Shown in pieces: positions 47,883 to 58,140 of a stretch of 64,000 nucleotides of DNA (within the stretch, counting starts at the first letter, position 1; the number at the start of each line of letters is the position of its first letter). Source of the stretch: Pseudomonas thivervalensis (lineage in GTDB: Bacteria; Pseudomonadota; Gammaproteobacteria; Pseudomonadales; Pseudomonadaceae). Made by a program: the position numbers and the translations under genes. Location: the NCBI RefSeq assembly GCF_001269655.1, contig NZ_LHVE01000014.1, positions 186,001 through 250,000 of the forward strand, read 5' to 3'. The notes beneath the pieces were generated by a model. That model was not told the DNA's origin, searched no databases, and saw only the letters and a list, made by a program, of their open reading frames with translations.

Positions 47883-50732
47883 ATGACCGTTAATCTCGGC
47901 ACCGCCAACGAATTCATCGCCCGCCACATCGGCCCGCGTGCAGGCGACGAGCAAGCCATGCTCGAACGCCTGGGCTACGACTCCCTGGAAGCCTTGAGCG
48001 CCAGCGTCATCCCGGAAAGTATCAAGGGCACCAGCGTGCTGGACATGGGCGACGGCCAGAGCGAAGCCGACGCACTGGCCTCGATCAAGGCCATCGCCGC
48101 CAAGAACCAGCTGTTCAAGACCTACATCGGCCAGGGCTACTACAACTGCCACACGCCGGCGCCGATCCTGCGCAACCTGCTGGAAAACCCGGCCTGGTAC
48201 ACCGCCTACACCCCGTACCAGCCAGAAATCTCCCAAGGCCGTCTCGAAGCACTGCTGAACTTCCAGACCCTGATCAGCGACCTCACCGGCCTGCCGATCG
48301 CCAACGCTTCCTTGCTCGACGAAGCCACCGCCGCCGCCGAAGCCATGACCTTCTGCAAGCGCCTGAGCAAGAACAAGGGCAGCAACGCGTTCTTCGCCTC
48401 CGTGCACAGCCACCCGCAAACCCTCGACGTGCTGCGCACCCGTGCCGAGCCCCTGGGCATCGACGTGGTGGTGGGCGATGAGCGCGAACTGAGCGACGTC
48501 AGCGGTTTCTTCGGCGCGCTGCTGCAGTACCCGGCCAGCAACGGCGACCTGTTCGACTACCGCGAACTGACCGAACGCTTCCACGCCGCCAACGCCTTGG
48601 TGGCCGTTGCCGCTGACCTGCTGGCCCTGACCCTGCTGACCCCGCCGGGTGAATTCGGCGCCGATGTCGCCATCGGCAGCGCCCAGCGCTTCGGCGTTCC
48701 GCTGGGTTTCGGCGGCCCGCACGCGGCCTATTTCTCCACCAAGGACGCGTTCAAGCGCGACATGCCGGGCCGCCTGGTCGGTGTTTCCGTGGACCGTTTC
48801 GGCAAGCCGGCCCTGCGCCTGGCGATGCAGACCCGCGAACAACACATCCGCCGCGAGAAAGCCACGAGCAACATCTGCACCGCCCAGGTGCTGCTGGCCA
48901 ACATCGCCAGCATGTACGCCGTGTACCACGGCCCCAAGGGCCTGGTGCAAATCGCCAATCGCATCCATCACCTGACCGCGATCCTCGCCAAGGGCCTGGG
49001 CGCTCTGGGCCTGAACGTCGAGCAAGAAGGCTTCTTCGACACCCTGACCCTGCTCACCGGCGCGCAAACCGCTGCCCTGCATGACAAGGCCCGCGCCCAG
49101 CGCATCAACCTGCGCGTGGTGGACGCCGAACGCCTGGGCCTGTCCCTGGACGAGACCACCAACCAGGCTGACATCGAAGCGCTGTGGAGCCTGTTGGCCG
49201 ACGGCAAGGCACTGCCGGACTTCACCGCACTGGCCGCTAGCGTGCAAAGCCGTATCCCGGCCGAACTGGTGCGCCAATCGGCGATCCTCAGCCACCCGGT
49301 GTTCAACCGCTACCATTCCGAAACCGAGCTGATGCGCTACCTGCGCAAGCTCGCCGACAAGGACCTGGCCCTGGATCGCACCATGATCCCGCTGGGTTCC
49401 TGCACCATGAAACTCAACGCCGCCAGCGAAATGATCCCGGTGACCTGGGCCGAGTTCGGCGCCCTGCACCCGTTCGCCCCGGCCGAGCAAAGCGCTGGCT
49501 ACCAGCAATTGACCGACGAGCTGGAAGCGATGCTTTGCGCCGCCACCGGCTATGACGCGGTGTCGCTGCAACCCAACGCCGGCTCCCAAGGCGAGTACGC
49601 CGGCCTGCTGGCGATCCGCGCCTATCACCAGAGCCGTGGCGAAGACCGTCGCGACATCTGCCTGATCCCGTCCTCGGCCCACGGCACCAACCCGGCCACC
49701 GCCAACATGGCCGGCATGCGCGTGGTCGTGACCGCCTGCGATGCCCGTGGCAACGTCGACATCGAAGACCTGCGGGCCAAGGCCATCGAGCACCGCGAAC
49801 ACCTCGCCGCGCTGATGATCACCTACCCGTCCACCCACGGCGTGTTCGAAGAAGGCATCCGCGAAATCTGCGGCATCATTCATGACAACGGCGGCCAGGT
49901 GTACATCGACGGCGCCAACATGAACGCCATGGTCGGCCTCTGCGCCCCGGGCAAGTTCGGCGGCGACGTGTCGCACCTGAACCTGCACAAGACCTTCTGC
50001 ATTCCTCACGGCGGTGGCGGCCCGGGCGTCGGCCCGATTGGCGTCAAGTCGCACCTGGCACCGTTCCTGCCGGGCCATGCCAACATGGAACGCAAGGAAG
50101 GCGCGGTGTGCGCGGCGCCGTTCGGCAGCGCGAGCATCCTGCCGATCACCTGGATGTACATCCGCATGATGGGCGGCGCGGGCCTCAAGCGTGCCTCGCA
50201 GTTGGCGATCCTCAACGCCAACTACATCGCCCGTCGCCTGGAGGAACACTATCCAGTGCTCTACTCCGGCAGCAACGGTCTGGTGGCCCACGAATGCATC
50301 CTCGACCTGCGTCCGCTCAAGGACAGCAGCGGCATCAGCGTCGATGACGTGGCCAAGCGCCTGATCGACTTCGGCTTCCACGCCCCGACCATGTCGTTCC
50401 CGGTAGCCGGCACGTTGATGATCGAGCCGACCGAGAGCGAATCCAAGGAAGAGCTGGACCGCTTCTGCGACGCCATGATCTGCATCCGCGAAGAAATCCG
50501 CGCGGTGGAAAACGGCAGCCTCGACAAAGACGACAACCCGCTGAAGAACGCCCCGCACACCGCGGCGGAACTCGTCGGCGAGTGGACCCACCCTTATAGC
50601 CGCGAACAGGCGGTGTACCCGGTGGCGTCGTTGATCGACGGCAAGTACTGGCCGCCGGTGGGCCGGGTCGACAACGTGTTCGGCGACCGCAACCTGGTCT
50701 GCGCCTGCCCGTCGATCGAAAGCTACGCTTGA
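47883..50732 (+). CDS. gcvP: Glycine dehydrogenase (decarboxylating), P protein
   Basis: 949 residues, the single-chain homodimeric form. N-terminal half (about 1-440) and C-terminal half are the two homologous PLP-type domains. The cofactor lysine is K703 in HLNLHKTFCIPHGGGGPG. It decarboxylates glycine and loads the H protein lipoyl group. Full length. Confidence 0.98.
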   Translation: MTVNLGTANEFIARHIGPRAGDEQAMLERLGYDSLEALSASVIPESIKGTSVLDMGDGQSEADALASIKAIAAKNQLFKTYIGQGYYNCHTPAPILRNLLENPAWYTAYTPYQPEISQGRLEALLNFQTLISDLTGLPIANASLLDEATAAAEAMTFCKRLSKNKGSNAFFASVHSHPQTLDVLRTRAEPLGIDVVVGDERELSDVSGFFGALLQYPASNGDLFDYRELTERFHAANALVAVAADLLALTLLTPPGEFGADVAIGSAQRFGVPLGFGGPHAAYFSTKDAFKRDMPGRLVGVSVDRFGKPALRLAMQTREQHIRREKATSNICTAQVLLANIASMYAVYHGPKGLVQIANRIHHLTAILAKGLGALGLNVEQEGFFDTLTLLTGAQTAALHDKARAQRINLRVVDAERLGLSLDETTNQADIEALWSLLADGKALPDFTALAASVQSRIPAELVRQSAILSHPVFNRYHSETELMRYLRKLADKDLALDRTMIPLGSCTMKLNAASEMIPVTWAEFGALHPFAPAEQSAGYQQLTDELEAMLCAATGYDAVSLQPNAGSQGEYAGLLAIRAYHQSRGEDRRDICLIPSSAHGTNPATANMAGMRVVVTACDARGNVDIEDLRAKAIEHREHLAALMITYPSTHGVFEEGIREICGIIHDNGGQVYIDGANMNAMVGLCAPGKFGGDVSHLNLHKTFCIPHGGGGPGVGPIGVKSHLAPFLPGHANMERKEGAVCAAPFGSASILPITWMYIRMMGGAGLKRASQLAILNANYIARRLEEHYPVLYSGSNGLVAHECILDLRPLKDSSGISVDDVAKRLIDFGFHAPTMSFPVAGTLMIEPTESESKEELDRFCDAMICIREEIRAVENGSLDKDDNPLKNAPHTAAELVGEWTHPYSREQAVYPVASLIDGKYWPPVGRVDNVFGDRNLVCACPSIESYA

Positions 50733-50770
50733 TCTGAAGGAGGGCGATCTACCAGCCCTCCGAATCCCCT

Positions 50771-50860
50771 GTGGGAGCGAGCCTGCTCGCGATAGCGGCG
50801 TAACAGCCAATAGAGATGTTGTCTGACACTCCGCTATCGCGAGCAGGCTCGCTCCCACAA
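50771..50860. repeat. REPIN, family A, inside the gcv operon
   Basis: GTGGGAGCGAGCCTGCTCGC and complement between gcvP and sdaA, where P. aeruginosa carries glyA2. Confidence 0.93.
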
Positions 50861-50916
50861 GGATCTATGCCAGACCTTAAACCGTCGATCTCATAAAAAG
50901 AAACCGGAGAAACACC

Positions 50917-52293
<1,377 letters not shown>

Positions 52294-52324
52294 CGCGCGC
52301 CATTCTCATTTTCCAGGAGTTGAT

Positions 52325-53449
52325 ATGTCCACCGAACAACTGTTGAAAACCCCGCTGCACGCCCTGCACCTCGAACTCGGCGCCCGCATGGTGCCGTTCG
52401 CCGGCTACGACATGCCAGTGCAGTACCCACTGGGCGTGATGAAGGAACACCAGCACACCCGCGATCAGGCCGGGCTGTTCGACGTGTCCCACATGGGCCA
52501 GATCCGCCTGACCGGCGCAGGCGCTGCCAAGGCTCTGGAGAGCCTGGTGCCGGTGGACATCATCGACCTGCCGGTGGGCATGCAGCGCTACGCCATGTTC
52601 ACCCACGAGAACGGCGGCATTCTTGACGACCTGATGGTCGCCAACCTGGGCAATGACGAACTGTTCCTGGTGGTCAACGCCGCCTGCAAGGATCAGGACC
52701 TGGCTCACCTGCGGGCCCATATTGGCGCGCAGTGCAACATCGAGCCGCTGTTCGAAGCCCGCGCCCTGCTCGCCCTGCAAGGCCCGGCCGCCGTCACCGT
52801 ACTCGCCCGCCTGGCGCCGGACGTGGCGAAAATGACCTTCATGCAGTTCCAGCGCGTCACGCTGTTGGGCGTGGACTGCTTTGTCAGCCGTTCGGGCTAC
52901 ACCGGTGAAGACGGTTTCGAAATTTCCGTACCCGCCGCCGACGCGGAAAAACTCGCCCGCGCCCTGCTGGCCGAGCCGGAAGTCGCAGCCATCGGCCTCG
53001 GCGCCCGCGACTCCTTGCGCCTGGAAGCCGGCCTGTGCCTCTACGGCCACGACATGAACACCGAGACCACACCGATCGAAGCCAGCCTGCTGTGGGCGAT
53101 TTCCAAAGTGCGCCGTGCCGATGGCGCCCGCGCCGGTGGTTTCCCAGGGGCTGAAGCTGTGTTCACCCAACAACAGGGCGGCGTGAGCCGCAAACGTGTC
53201 GGTCTGTTGCCCCAAGAACGCACACCGGTGCGCGAAGGCGCGGAGATCGTCAACGAAGCCGGCGAGATTATCGGCGCGGTGTGCAGCGGCGGTTTCGGCC
53301 CGACCTTGGGCGCTCCGTTGGCGATGGGTTACCTGGACAGCGCCTATGTGGCACTGGATACGCCGGTCTGGGCCATTGTGCGTGGGAAAAAGGTGCCTTT
53401 GCTTGTAAGCAAAATGCCATTCGTTCCACAGCGCTACTACCGCGGCTGA
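52325..53449 (+). CDS. gcvT: Aminomethyltransferase (glycine cleavage T protein)
   Basis: 374 residues. Starts MSTEQLLKTPLHALHLELGA. Typical blocks are VPFAGYDMPVQYPLGVMKEH, FDVSHMGQIRL and RSGYTGEDGFEI. It transfers the methylene carbon to tetrahydrofolate and releases ammonia. AGGAG upstream; last gene of the operon. Confidence 0.97.
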   Translation: MSTEQLLKTPLHALHLELGARMVPFAGYDMPVQYPLGVMKEHQHTRDQAGLFDVSHMGQIRLTGAGAAKALESLVPVDIIDLPVGMQRYAMFTHENGGILDDLMVANLGNDELFLVVNAACKDQDLAHLRAHIGAQCNIEPLFEARALLALQGPAAVTVLARLAPDVAKMTFMQFQRVTLLGVDCFVSRSGYTGEDGFEISVPAADAEKLARALLAEPEVAAIGLGARDSLRLEAGLCLYGHDMNTETTPIEASLLWAISKVRRADGARAGGFPGAEAVFTQQQGGVSRKRVGLLPQERTPVREGAEIVNEAGEIIGAVCSGGFGPTLGAPLAMGYLDSAYVALDTPVWAIVRGKKVPLLVSKMPFVPQRYYRG

Positions 53450-53587
53450 TTGGTTGTTTCTATAAGTAACGCGGTTGCGTTATACGTGCACTAATGTGTC
53501 ACGCAATCGCCATAAAAAGGTGCATGTCCTTAGATGTGCATCGTTCCTTATAACGTTGGCAAACAATTGAACTAGCCTATCGAATAA

Positions 53588-53659
53588 GCCCCGCTCCGCA
53601 AGCGACGTAAATGCTGGCAAACTGAGCAAATACGGGGCCTTCCGGGGGGTTGTTTTTTT
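53588..53659 (+). ncRNA. Candidate small RNA with terminator
   Basis: A possible promoter TTGGCA-N16-TATCGA (53556-53583) is followed by GCCCCG (53588) that pairs with CGGGGC (53633), then CCTTCCGGGGGG and seven Ts (53653-53659). The region has no reading frame. It could belong to one of the described Pseudomonas sRNA families, but I cannot name it with confidence. Confidence 0.5.
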
Positions 53660-53844
53660 ATTCGAAGTTGGCGTAGAGTTTGGTCACTGTGTTTGCATGG
53701 GTCGCTTGGAATCGTGACCTGGGCAGTAGCTTATGAAGTTCGCTACATCCCGTTCGACGTCTCTTACTTTCCTGCAACCCAGCCCCAGTACTCTTTCATG
53801 TGAAAGAGGCTGTCATCAATTTTAGCGTCAAAGGAAATAAGAAA

Positions 53845-54057
53845 ATGTCTCAACGTCAGAGCGGTACCGTCAAGTGGTTCAACGACGAGAAGGGTTTTGG
53901 TTTTATCACACCTGAAAGCGGTCCGGACCTGTTCGTGCATTTCCGCGCCATTCAGGGCAACGGCTTCAAGAGCCTGAAAGAAGGCCAGAAAGTCACTTTC
54001 GTTGCCGTGCAAGGCCAGAAAGGCATGCAGGCTGACGAGGTTCAAGCCGAAGCCTAA
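53845..54057 (+). CDS. Cold-shock protein (CspA family)
   Basis: 70 residues from ATG 53845 (AAGGAA upstream): single cold-shock domain with RNP1 KGFGFI and RNP2 LFVHF. Binds single-stranded RNA and DNA and melts RNA hairpins. The long upstream gap suggests the extended 5' UTR common in cold-shock mRNAs. Terminator follows. Confidence 0.96.
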   Translation: MSQRQSGTVKWFNDEKGFGFITPESGPDLFVHFRAIQGNGFKSLKEGQKVTFVAVQGQKGMQADEVQAEA

Positions 54058-54070
54058 GGCTTTCGCATAC

Positions 54071-54105
54071 TAAAAAGCCCCTGATTGATATCAGGGGCTT
54101 TTTTA
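54071..54105 (+). terminator. Cold-shock gene terminator
   Basis: AAAAAGCCCCTGA / TCAGGGGCTTTTTT hairpin with T-run. Confidence 0.93.
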
Positions 54106-54151
54106 TGGGCGTAAATCCGTAAAATGGCTTCTTTTTTCAGCCGAGGCCGTC

Positions 54152-54640
54152 ATGCCGAAACACCTGCTCACTCCCCAGGGCGACTTTCCTCCCGCCGGCC
54201 TGGGCCGTCGCCTGGCTGCGATGTTTTATGACTTTTTGCTGTGCACGGCGCTGCTGATCGTCACCAGCGGTGCCTACAAGATGATCCAGATGGCGATCAT
54301 CGGCGAAGAAAAAATGCGCGCCCTGACCGAAGCTGGCGCGCTGGACGGCGACCCGCTGCTGTCCACGGTGCTGCTGTTCGTGCTGTTCGGTTTCTTCGCC
54401 AAGTTCTGGACCCACAACGGCCAGACCCTGGGTATGCAAGTGTGGTGCATCCGCGTACAGAACGCCGATGGCACGGCCATCAGCCTGTGGCAAGCGCTGT
54501 TGCGGTTCGTGGTGTCGATTGCGTCATTGCTGCTGGTGGGGCTGGGCTTCATCTGGGCGCTGTTCGACAAGCGCCAGCGCAGCTGGCATGACATCTACTC
54601 GGATACGCAGTTGGTGCGGATTCCCAAGAAGACCAAATAG
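54152..54640 (+). CDS. RDD family membrane protein
   Basis: 162 residues with three hydrophobic segments (about 32-50, 68-85, 117-136). The RDD domain shows R-L-A-A-M-F-Y-D (GRRLAAMFYDFLLC) and NGQTLGMQVWCIRV. Small transporter-like family of unclear function, possibly ion antiport. Confidence 0.85.
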   Translation: MPKHLLTPQGDFPPAGLGRRLAAMFYDFLLCTALLIVTSGAYKMIQMAIIGEEKMRALTEAGALDGDPLLSTVLLFVLFGFFAKFWTHNGQTLGMQVWCIRVQNADGTAISLWQALLRFVVSIASLLLVGLGFIWALFDKRQRSWHDIYSDTQLVRIPKKTK

Positions 54641-54658
54641 GCACACACCACAACCCCC

Positions 54659-54686
54659 GTGGCGAGGGAGCTTGCTCCCTCGCCAC
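54659..54686. repeat. Collapsed family B palindrome
   Basis: 28-base perfect palindrome reading from GTGGCGAGGGAGCTTGCT to CCCTCGCCAC, with almost no loop, between the convergent RDD and nadA genes. Followed by AAAA; may act as a terminator for nadA. Confidence 0.85.
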
Positions 54687-54755
54687 AAAAAGCCGTCCAG
54701 GCTCAGGACCTTCCAAAAGCCTCAGCCCGTTGGAAAGCCTCGAGCCTTCCAACCA

Positions 54756-55814
54756 TCAGGCATTGCCCGCCAGCTTCATCCGCGCCGCCTGGGTGAAGTC
54801 CAGCATGCGCTTGAGCGGGCGAATCGCCTGGGGGATCAGCGCCGGGTCGACGAAGATCTCGTTGGCGCCTTCCTGCAAGCTCTTGAGCGTACGCTCCAGG
54901 GTATTCATCGCCATCCAGGGGCAATGCGCGCAACTGCGGCACGCCGCGCCGTTACCGGCGGTAGGGGCTTCGATGAAGACCTTGTCCGGGCACAGCTGCT
55001 GCATCTTGTAGAAAATACCGCGGTCGGTGGCGACGATCAGCGTCTTGTTCGGCAGGGTCTGGGCCGCGGCGATCAACTGGCTGGTGGAGCCCACGGCATC
55101 CGCCAATTCGATCACCGACGTCGGCGACTCCGGGTGCACCAGGATCGCGGCGTCCGGGTACAGCGCCTTCATGTCTTCCAACTGCTTGGACTTGAACTCT
55201 TCGTGGACGATACAGGCACCGTCCCAGAGCAGCATGTCGGCGCCGGTCTTGCGCTGGATGTAGGTGCCGAGATGCTTGTCCGGGCCCCAGATGATCGTCT
55301 CGCCGTTATCCATCAGGCTCTCGACGATTTCCAGTGCGCAACTGGACGTCACCACCCAGTCAGCCCGGGCCTTGACCGCCGCCGAGGTGTTGGCATACAC
55401 CACCACGGTGCGCTCCGGATGCTGGTCGCAGAACGCCGAGAATTCGTCCACCGGGCACCCCAGGTCCAGGGAGCAGGTGGCCTCCAGGGTGGGCATCAAC
55501 ACGCGTTTTTCGGGGTTGAGGATCTTGGCGGTTTCCCCCATGAACTTGACCCCGGCCACCACCACGGTCTTGGCCGGGTGGGCATTGCCGAAGCGGGCCA
55601 TTTCCAGGGAGTCGGACACGCAACCACCGGTTTCTTCGGCCAGGGCCTGGATGATCGGGTCGCAATAGAAGTGCGCGACCAGCACCGCGTCCTGAGCCTT
55701 GAGCTCAGCGGCGATGGCGGCGCGGTACCAGGCCTCTTGCTCGGCGGTCAGCGGCTTGGGCTGCTTGGCGTCGAGGTGGGCCTGGACCAGAAGGCGTTCG
55801 GAAATTTGCGTCAT
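54756..55814 (-). CDS. nadA: Quinolinate synthase A
   Basis: 352 residues. Conserved blocks include DAVLVAHFYCDPIIQ, GVKFMGETAKILNP and the final GNGAACRSCAHCPWMAMN, which contains the CxxCxxC-like cysteines. A [4Fe-4S] enzyme that condenses iminoaspartate with DHAP to quinolinate in NAD synthesis. Cluster Cys in ATCSLDLGCP, the first region, is also present. Confidence 0.96.
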   Translation of the reverse strand: MTQISERLLVQAHLDAKQPKPLTAEQEAWYRAAIAAELKAQDAVLVAHFYCDPIIQALAEETGGCVSDSLEMARFGNAHPAKTVVVAGVKFMGETAKILNPEKRVLMPTLEATCSLDLGCPVDEFSAFCDQHPERTVVVYANTSAAVKARADWVVTSSCALEIVESLMDNGETIIWGPDKHLGTYIQRKTGADMLLWDGACIVHEEFKSKQLEDMKALYPDAAILVHPESPTSVIELADAVGSTSQLIAAAQTLPNKTLIVATDRGIFYKMQQLCPDKVFIEAPTAGNGAACRSCAHCPWMAMNTLERTLKSLQEGANEIFVDPALIPQAIRPLKRMLDFTQAARMKLAGNA

Positions 55815-56009
55815 GTTCGCAAGACCTGCAAGCGCGTTTAGCGCGAAAGTCGAGTATACACCCGGCTCCGGACCACTCGGGTACCGCCGGGAAAGTGGGT
55901 ATCAATCAGGCACGGGACAGCGTGAAGCCGGCAAGGCTACAGAATATCCCGTCGATGCAAAAGATCATTCTGACCTGTGTCCCGACTACAGAACCGGACG
56001 CGCTCCACT

Positions 56010-56180
56010 GTGGCGAGGGAGCTTGCTCCCGCTGGGTTGCGTGTAGGAGCTGTCGAGTGCAACGAGGCTGCAATCTTGTCCCAGACACTTGAGTCGTGAG
56101 CGAACGATCAAAAGATCAAAAGATCGCAGGCTTCGCCAGCTCCTACAGAGTCAAGCGGGAGCAAGCTCCCTCGCCACAAA
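56010..56180. repeat. Nested REP element, family B, left flank of copABCD
   Basis: 171 bases with outer and inner inverted arms. It differs at only four positions from the copy at 60379-60549, with no gaps. Confidence 0.95.
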
Positions 56181-56206
56181 AGCGCCTGATGCTCGCCTCC
56201 GGCAAG

Positions 56207-56222
56207 CTGACTGAAATGTAAT
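56207..56222 (+). promoter_or_regulatory. CopR-type box upstream of copA
   Basis: CTGACTGAAATGTAAT fits the CopR motif CTGACA-N5-GTAAT at 10 of 11 defined positions, about 90 bases upstream of copA. Confidence 0.65.
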
Positions 56223-56312
56223 CACCCGCTCCGTCGGCTTATGTCATCTTCTTTTCAACGCGACACAGGGGAACCGGTGTTCGCAGCGAATCGACTGACG
56301 GACTTTCATGGC

Positions 56313-58130
56313 ATGCAAACAAAAACTTCCCGGCGAACCTTCGTAAAAGGCCTGACTGCCGGCGGCATCCTCGGCGGCCTGGGCTTGTGGCGCGCGCCGG
56401 TCTGGGCAGTCACTGGTCCGGGCCAGCCCAACGTATTGAGCGGCACCGAGTTCGACCTGTTCATCGGCGAAAGCCCGGTCAATTTCACCGGCCAGCCACG
56501 CACCGCCCAGACCATCAACGGTGGCATCCCCGGTCCGCTGCTGCGCTGGCGTGAAGGCGACACCGTGACCCTGCGGGTGCGCAATCGCCTGGAGGACACC
56601 ACCTCCATCCACTGGCATGGCATCTTGCTGCCGGCCAACATGGACGGCGTCCCAGGGCTGAGCTTCAAAGGCATCGAGCCGGGCGGCCTGTACGTGTATC
56701 AGTTCAAGGTCCGGCAGAACGGCACCTACTGGTACCACAGCCATTCCGGTTTCCAGGAACAATCCGGGGTCTACGGCCCACTGGTGATTGACGCCAGGGA
56801 ACCCGAGCCCTTCCAGTACGAACGGGACTACGTGGTGATGCTCACCGACTGGACGGATGAAAACCCCGGCGCCCTCCTGCGCAAGCTCAAGAAGCAGTCG
56901 GACTACTACAACTACAACAAGCGCACCGTCGCCGACTTCATCGACGATGTGGGCAAGAACGGCTGGGCCAGCACCGTCGCCGATCGCAAGATGTGGGCCG
57001 AGATGAAGATGAACCCCACCGACCTGGCCGACGTCAGTGGCGCCACCTACACCTACCTCATGAACGGCCAGGCGCCGGACATGAATTGGACCGGCCTGTT
57101 CAAGCCTGGCGAACGTCTTCGCCTGCGCTTCATCAACGGCTCGTCCATGAGCTATTTCGACGTGCGCATTCCCGGTCTGAAGATGACAGTCGTGGCGTCC
57201 GATGGCCAATACGTCAAACCGGTGAGCGTCGATGAGTTGCGGATCGCCGTGGCCGAAACCTATGACGTCATCGTCGAACCGACCCTGGAGGCCTACACCC
57301 TGTTCGCCCAGTCCATGGACCGCACCGGGTATGCCCGCGGCACCCTCGCGACCAGGGCCGGATTGTCGGCACCGGTGCCGCCCCTGGACCCACGGCCCTT
57401 GGTGACCATGGACGACATGGGCATGGGTGGCATGGATCACGGCGGCATGAGCGGCATGGGTGAAATGAAAGGCATGGACCACGGTTCGATGCAGGGCATG
57501 GCGGGAATGGACGACAGCCCGATGCAAGGCATGGATCACAGCCAGATGCAGGGCATGGGCGACATGGCCGGTATGGATCACGGTGCCATGCAGGGCATGG
57601 ACAACATGCTGTCGCATCCCGACACCGAGAAAGACAACCCCCTGGTGGACATGCAAGCCATGAGCGTCAAGCCCAAGCTCGACGACCCGGGCATGGGCCT
57701 GCGCGACAACGGTCGCAAGGTGCTGACCTACGCCGACCTGCGCAGCACCTTCCCCGACCCCGACGGCCGCGAGCCAGGCCGTACGATCGAGCTGCACCTG
57801 ACCGGGCACATGGAGAAATTCGTCTGGTCGTTCAACGGCGTGAAGTTTGCCGACGCCGCGCCGCTGCTGCTCAAGTACGGCGAGCGACTGCGCATCGTGC
57901 TGATCAACGACACCATGATGACCCACCCCATCCACCTGCACGGCATGTGGAGCGACCTGGAGGATGAGAACGGCCAGTTCATGGTTCGCAAGCACACCAT
58001 CGACGTGCCGCCGGGCGCCAGGCGCAGCTACCGGGTCACCGCCGATGCCCTCGGGCGCTGGGCGTATCACTGCCATCTGCTGTATCACATGGAGATGGGC
58101 ATGTTCCGTGAAGTTCGGGTGCAGGAATGA
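56313..58130 (+). CDS. copA: Copper-resistance multicopper oxidase CopA
   Basis: 605 residues from ATG 56313 (MQTKTSRRTFVKGLTAGGIL); the Tat signal SRRTFVKG targets the folded enzyme to the periplasm. Cupredoxin copper motifs are HWHG, YWYHSHSG, HPIHLHGMW and HCHLLYHMEMGM. A Met/Asp/His-rich stretch at about 365-430 with repeated MDHG and MQGM units can bind extra copper. It oxidises Cu(I) and sequesters copper. First gene of copABCD; an upstream ATG at 56241 is possible but adds non-homologous sequence. Confidence 0.96.
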   Translation: MQTKTSRRTFVKGLTAGGILGGLGLWRAPVWAVTGPGQPNVLSGTEFDLFIGESPVNFTGQPRTAQTINGGIPGPLLRWREGDTVTLRVRNRLEDTTSIHWHGILLPANMDGVPGLSFKGIEPGGLYVYQFKVRQNGTYWYHSHSGFQEQSGVYGPLVIDAREPEPFQYERDYVVMLTDWTDENPGALLRKLKKQSDYYNYNKRTVADFIDDVGKNGWASTVADRKMWAEMKMNPTDLADVSGATYTYLMNGQAPDMNWTGLFKPGERLRLRFINGSSMSYFDVRIPGLKMTVVASDGQYVKPVSVDELRIAVAETYDVIVEPTLEAYTLFAQSMDRTGYARGTLATRAGLSAPVPPLDPRPLVTMDDMGMGGMDHGGMSGMGEMKGMDHGSMQGMAGMDDSPMQGMDHSQMQGMGDMAGMDHGAMQGMDNMLSHPDTEKDNPLVDMQAMSVKPKLDDPGMGLRDNGRKVLTYADLRSTFPDPDGREPGRTIELHLTGHMEKFVWSFNGVKFADAAPLLLKYGERLRIVLINDTMMTHPIHLHGMWSDLEDENGQFMVRKHTIDVPPGARRSYRVTADALGRWAYHCHLLYHMEMGMFREVRVQE

Positions 58131-58140
58131 GGAAGCGACC

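Larger units (their letters stand above)
55815..56312. other. nadA-copA intergenic region
   Basis: About 500 bases holding a nested REP element (56010-56180) and a CopR-type box (56207-56222). No other gene is seen. Confidence 0.6.

Noticed and set aside
47850..50858. 1002-codon open frame on the minus strand opposite gcvP
   Set aside because: A shadow of strongly biased codon use in gcvP. Composition is Gly/Val/Gln/His-rich with no motif.
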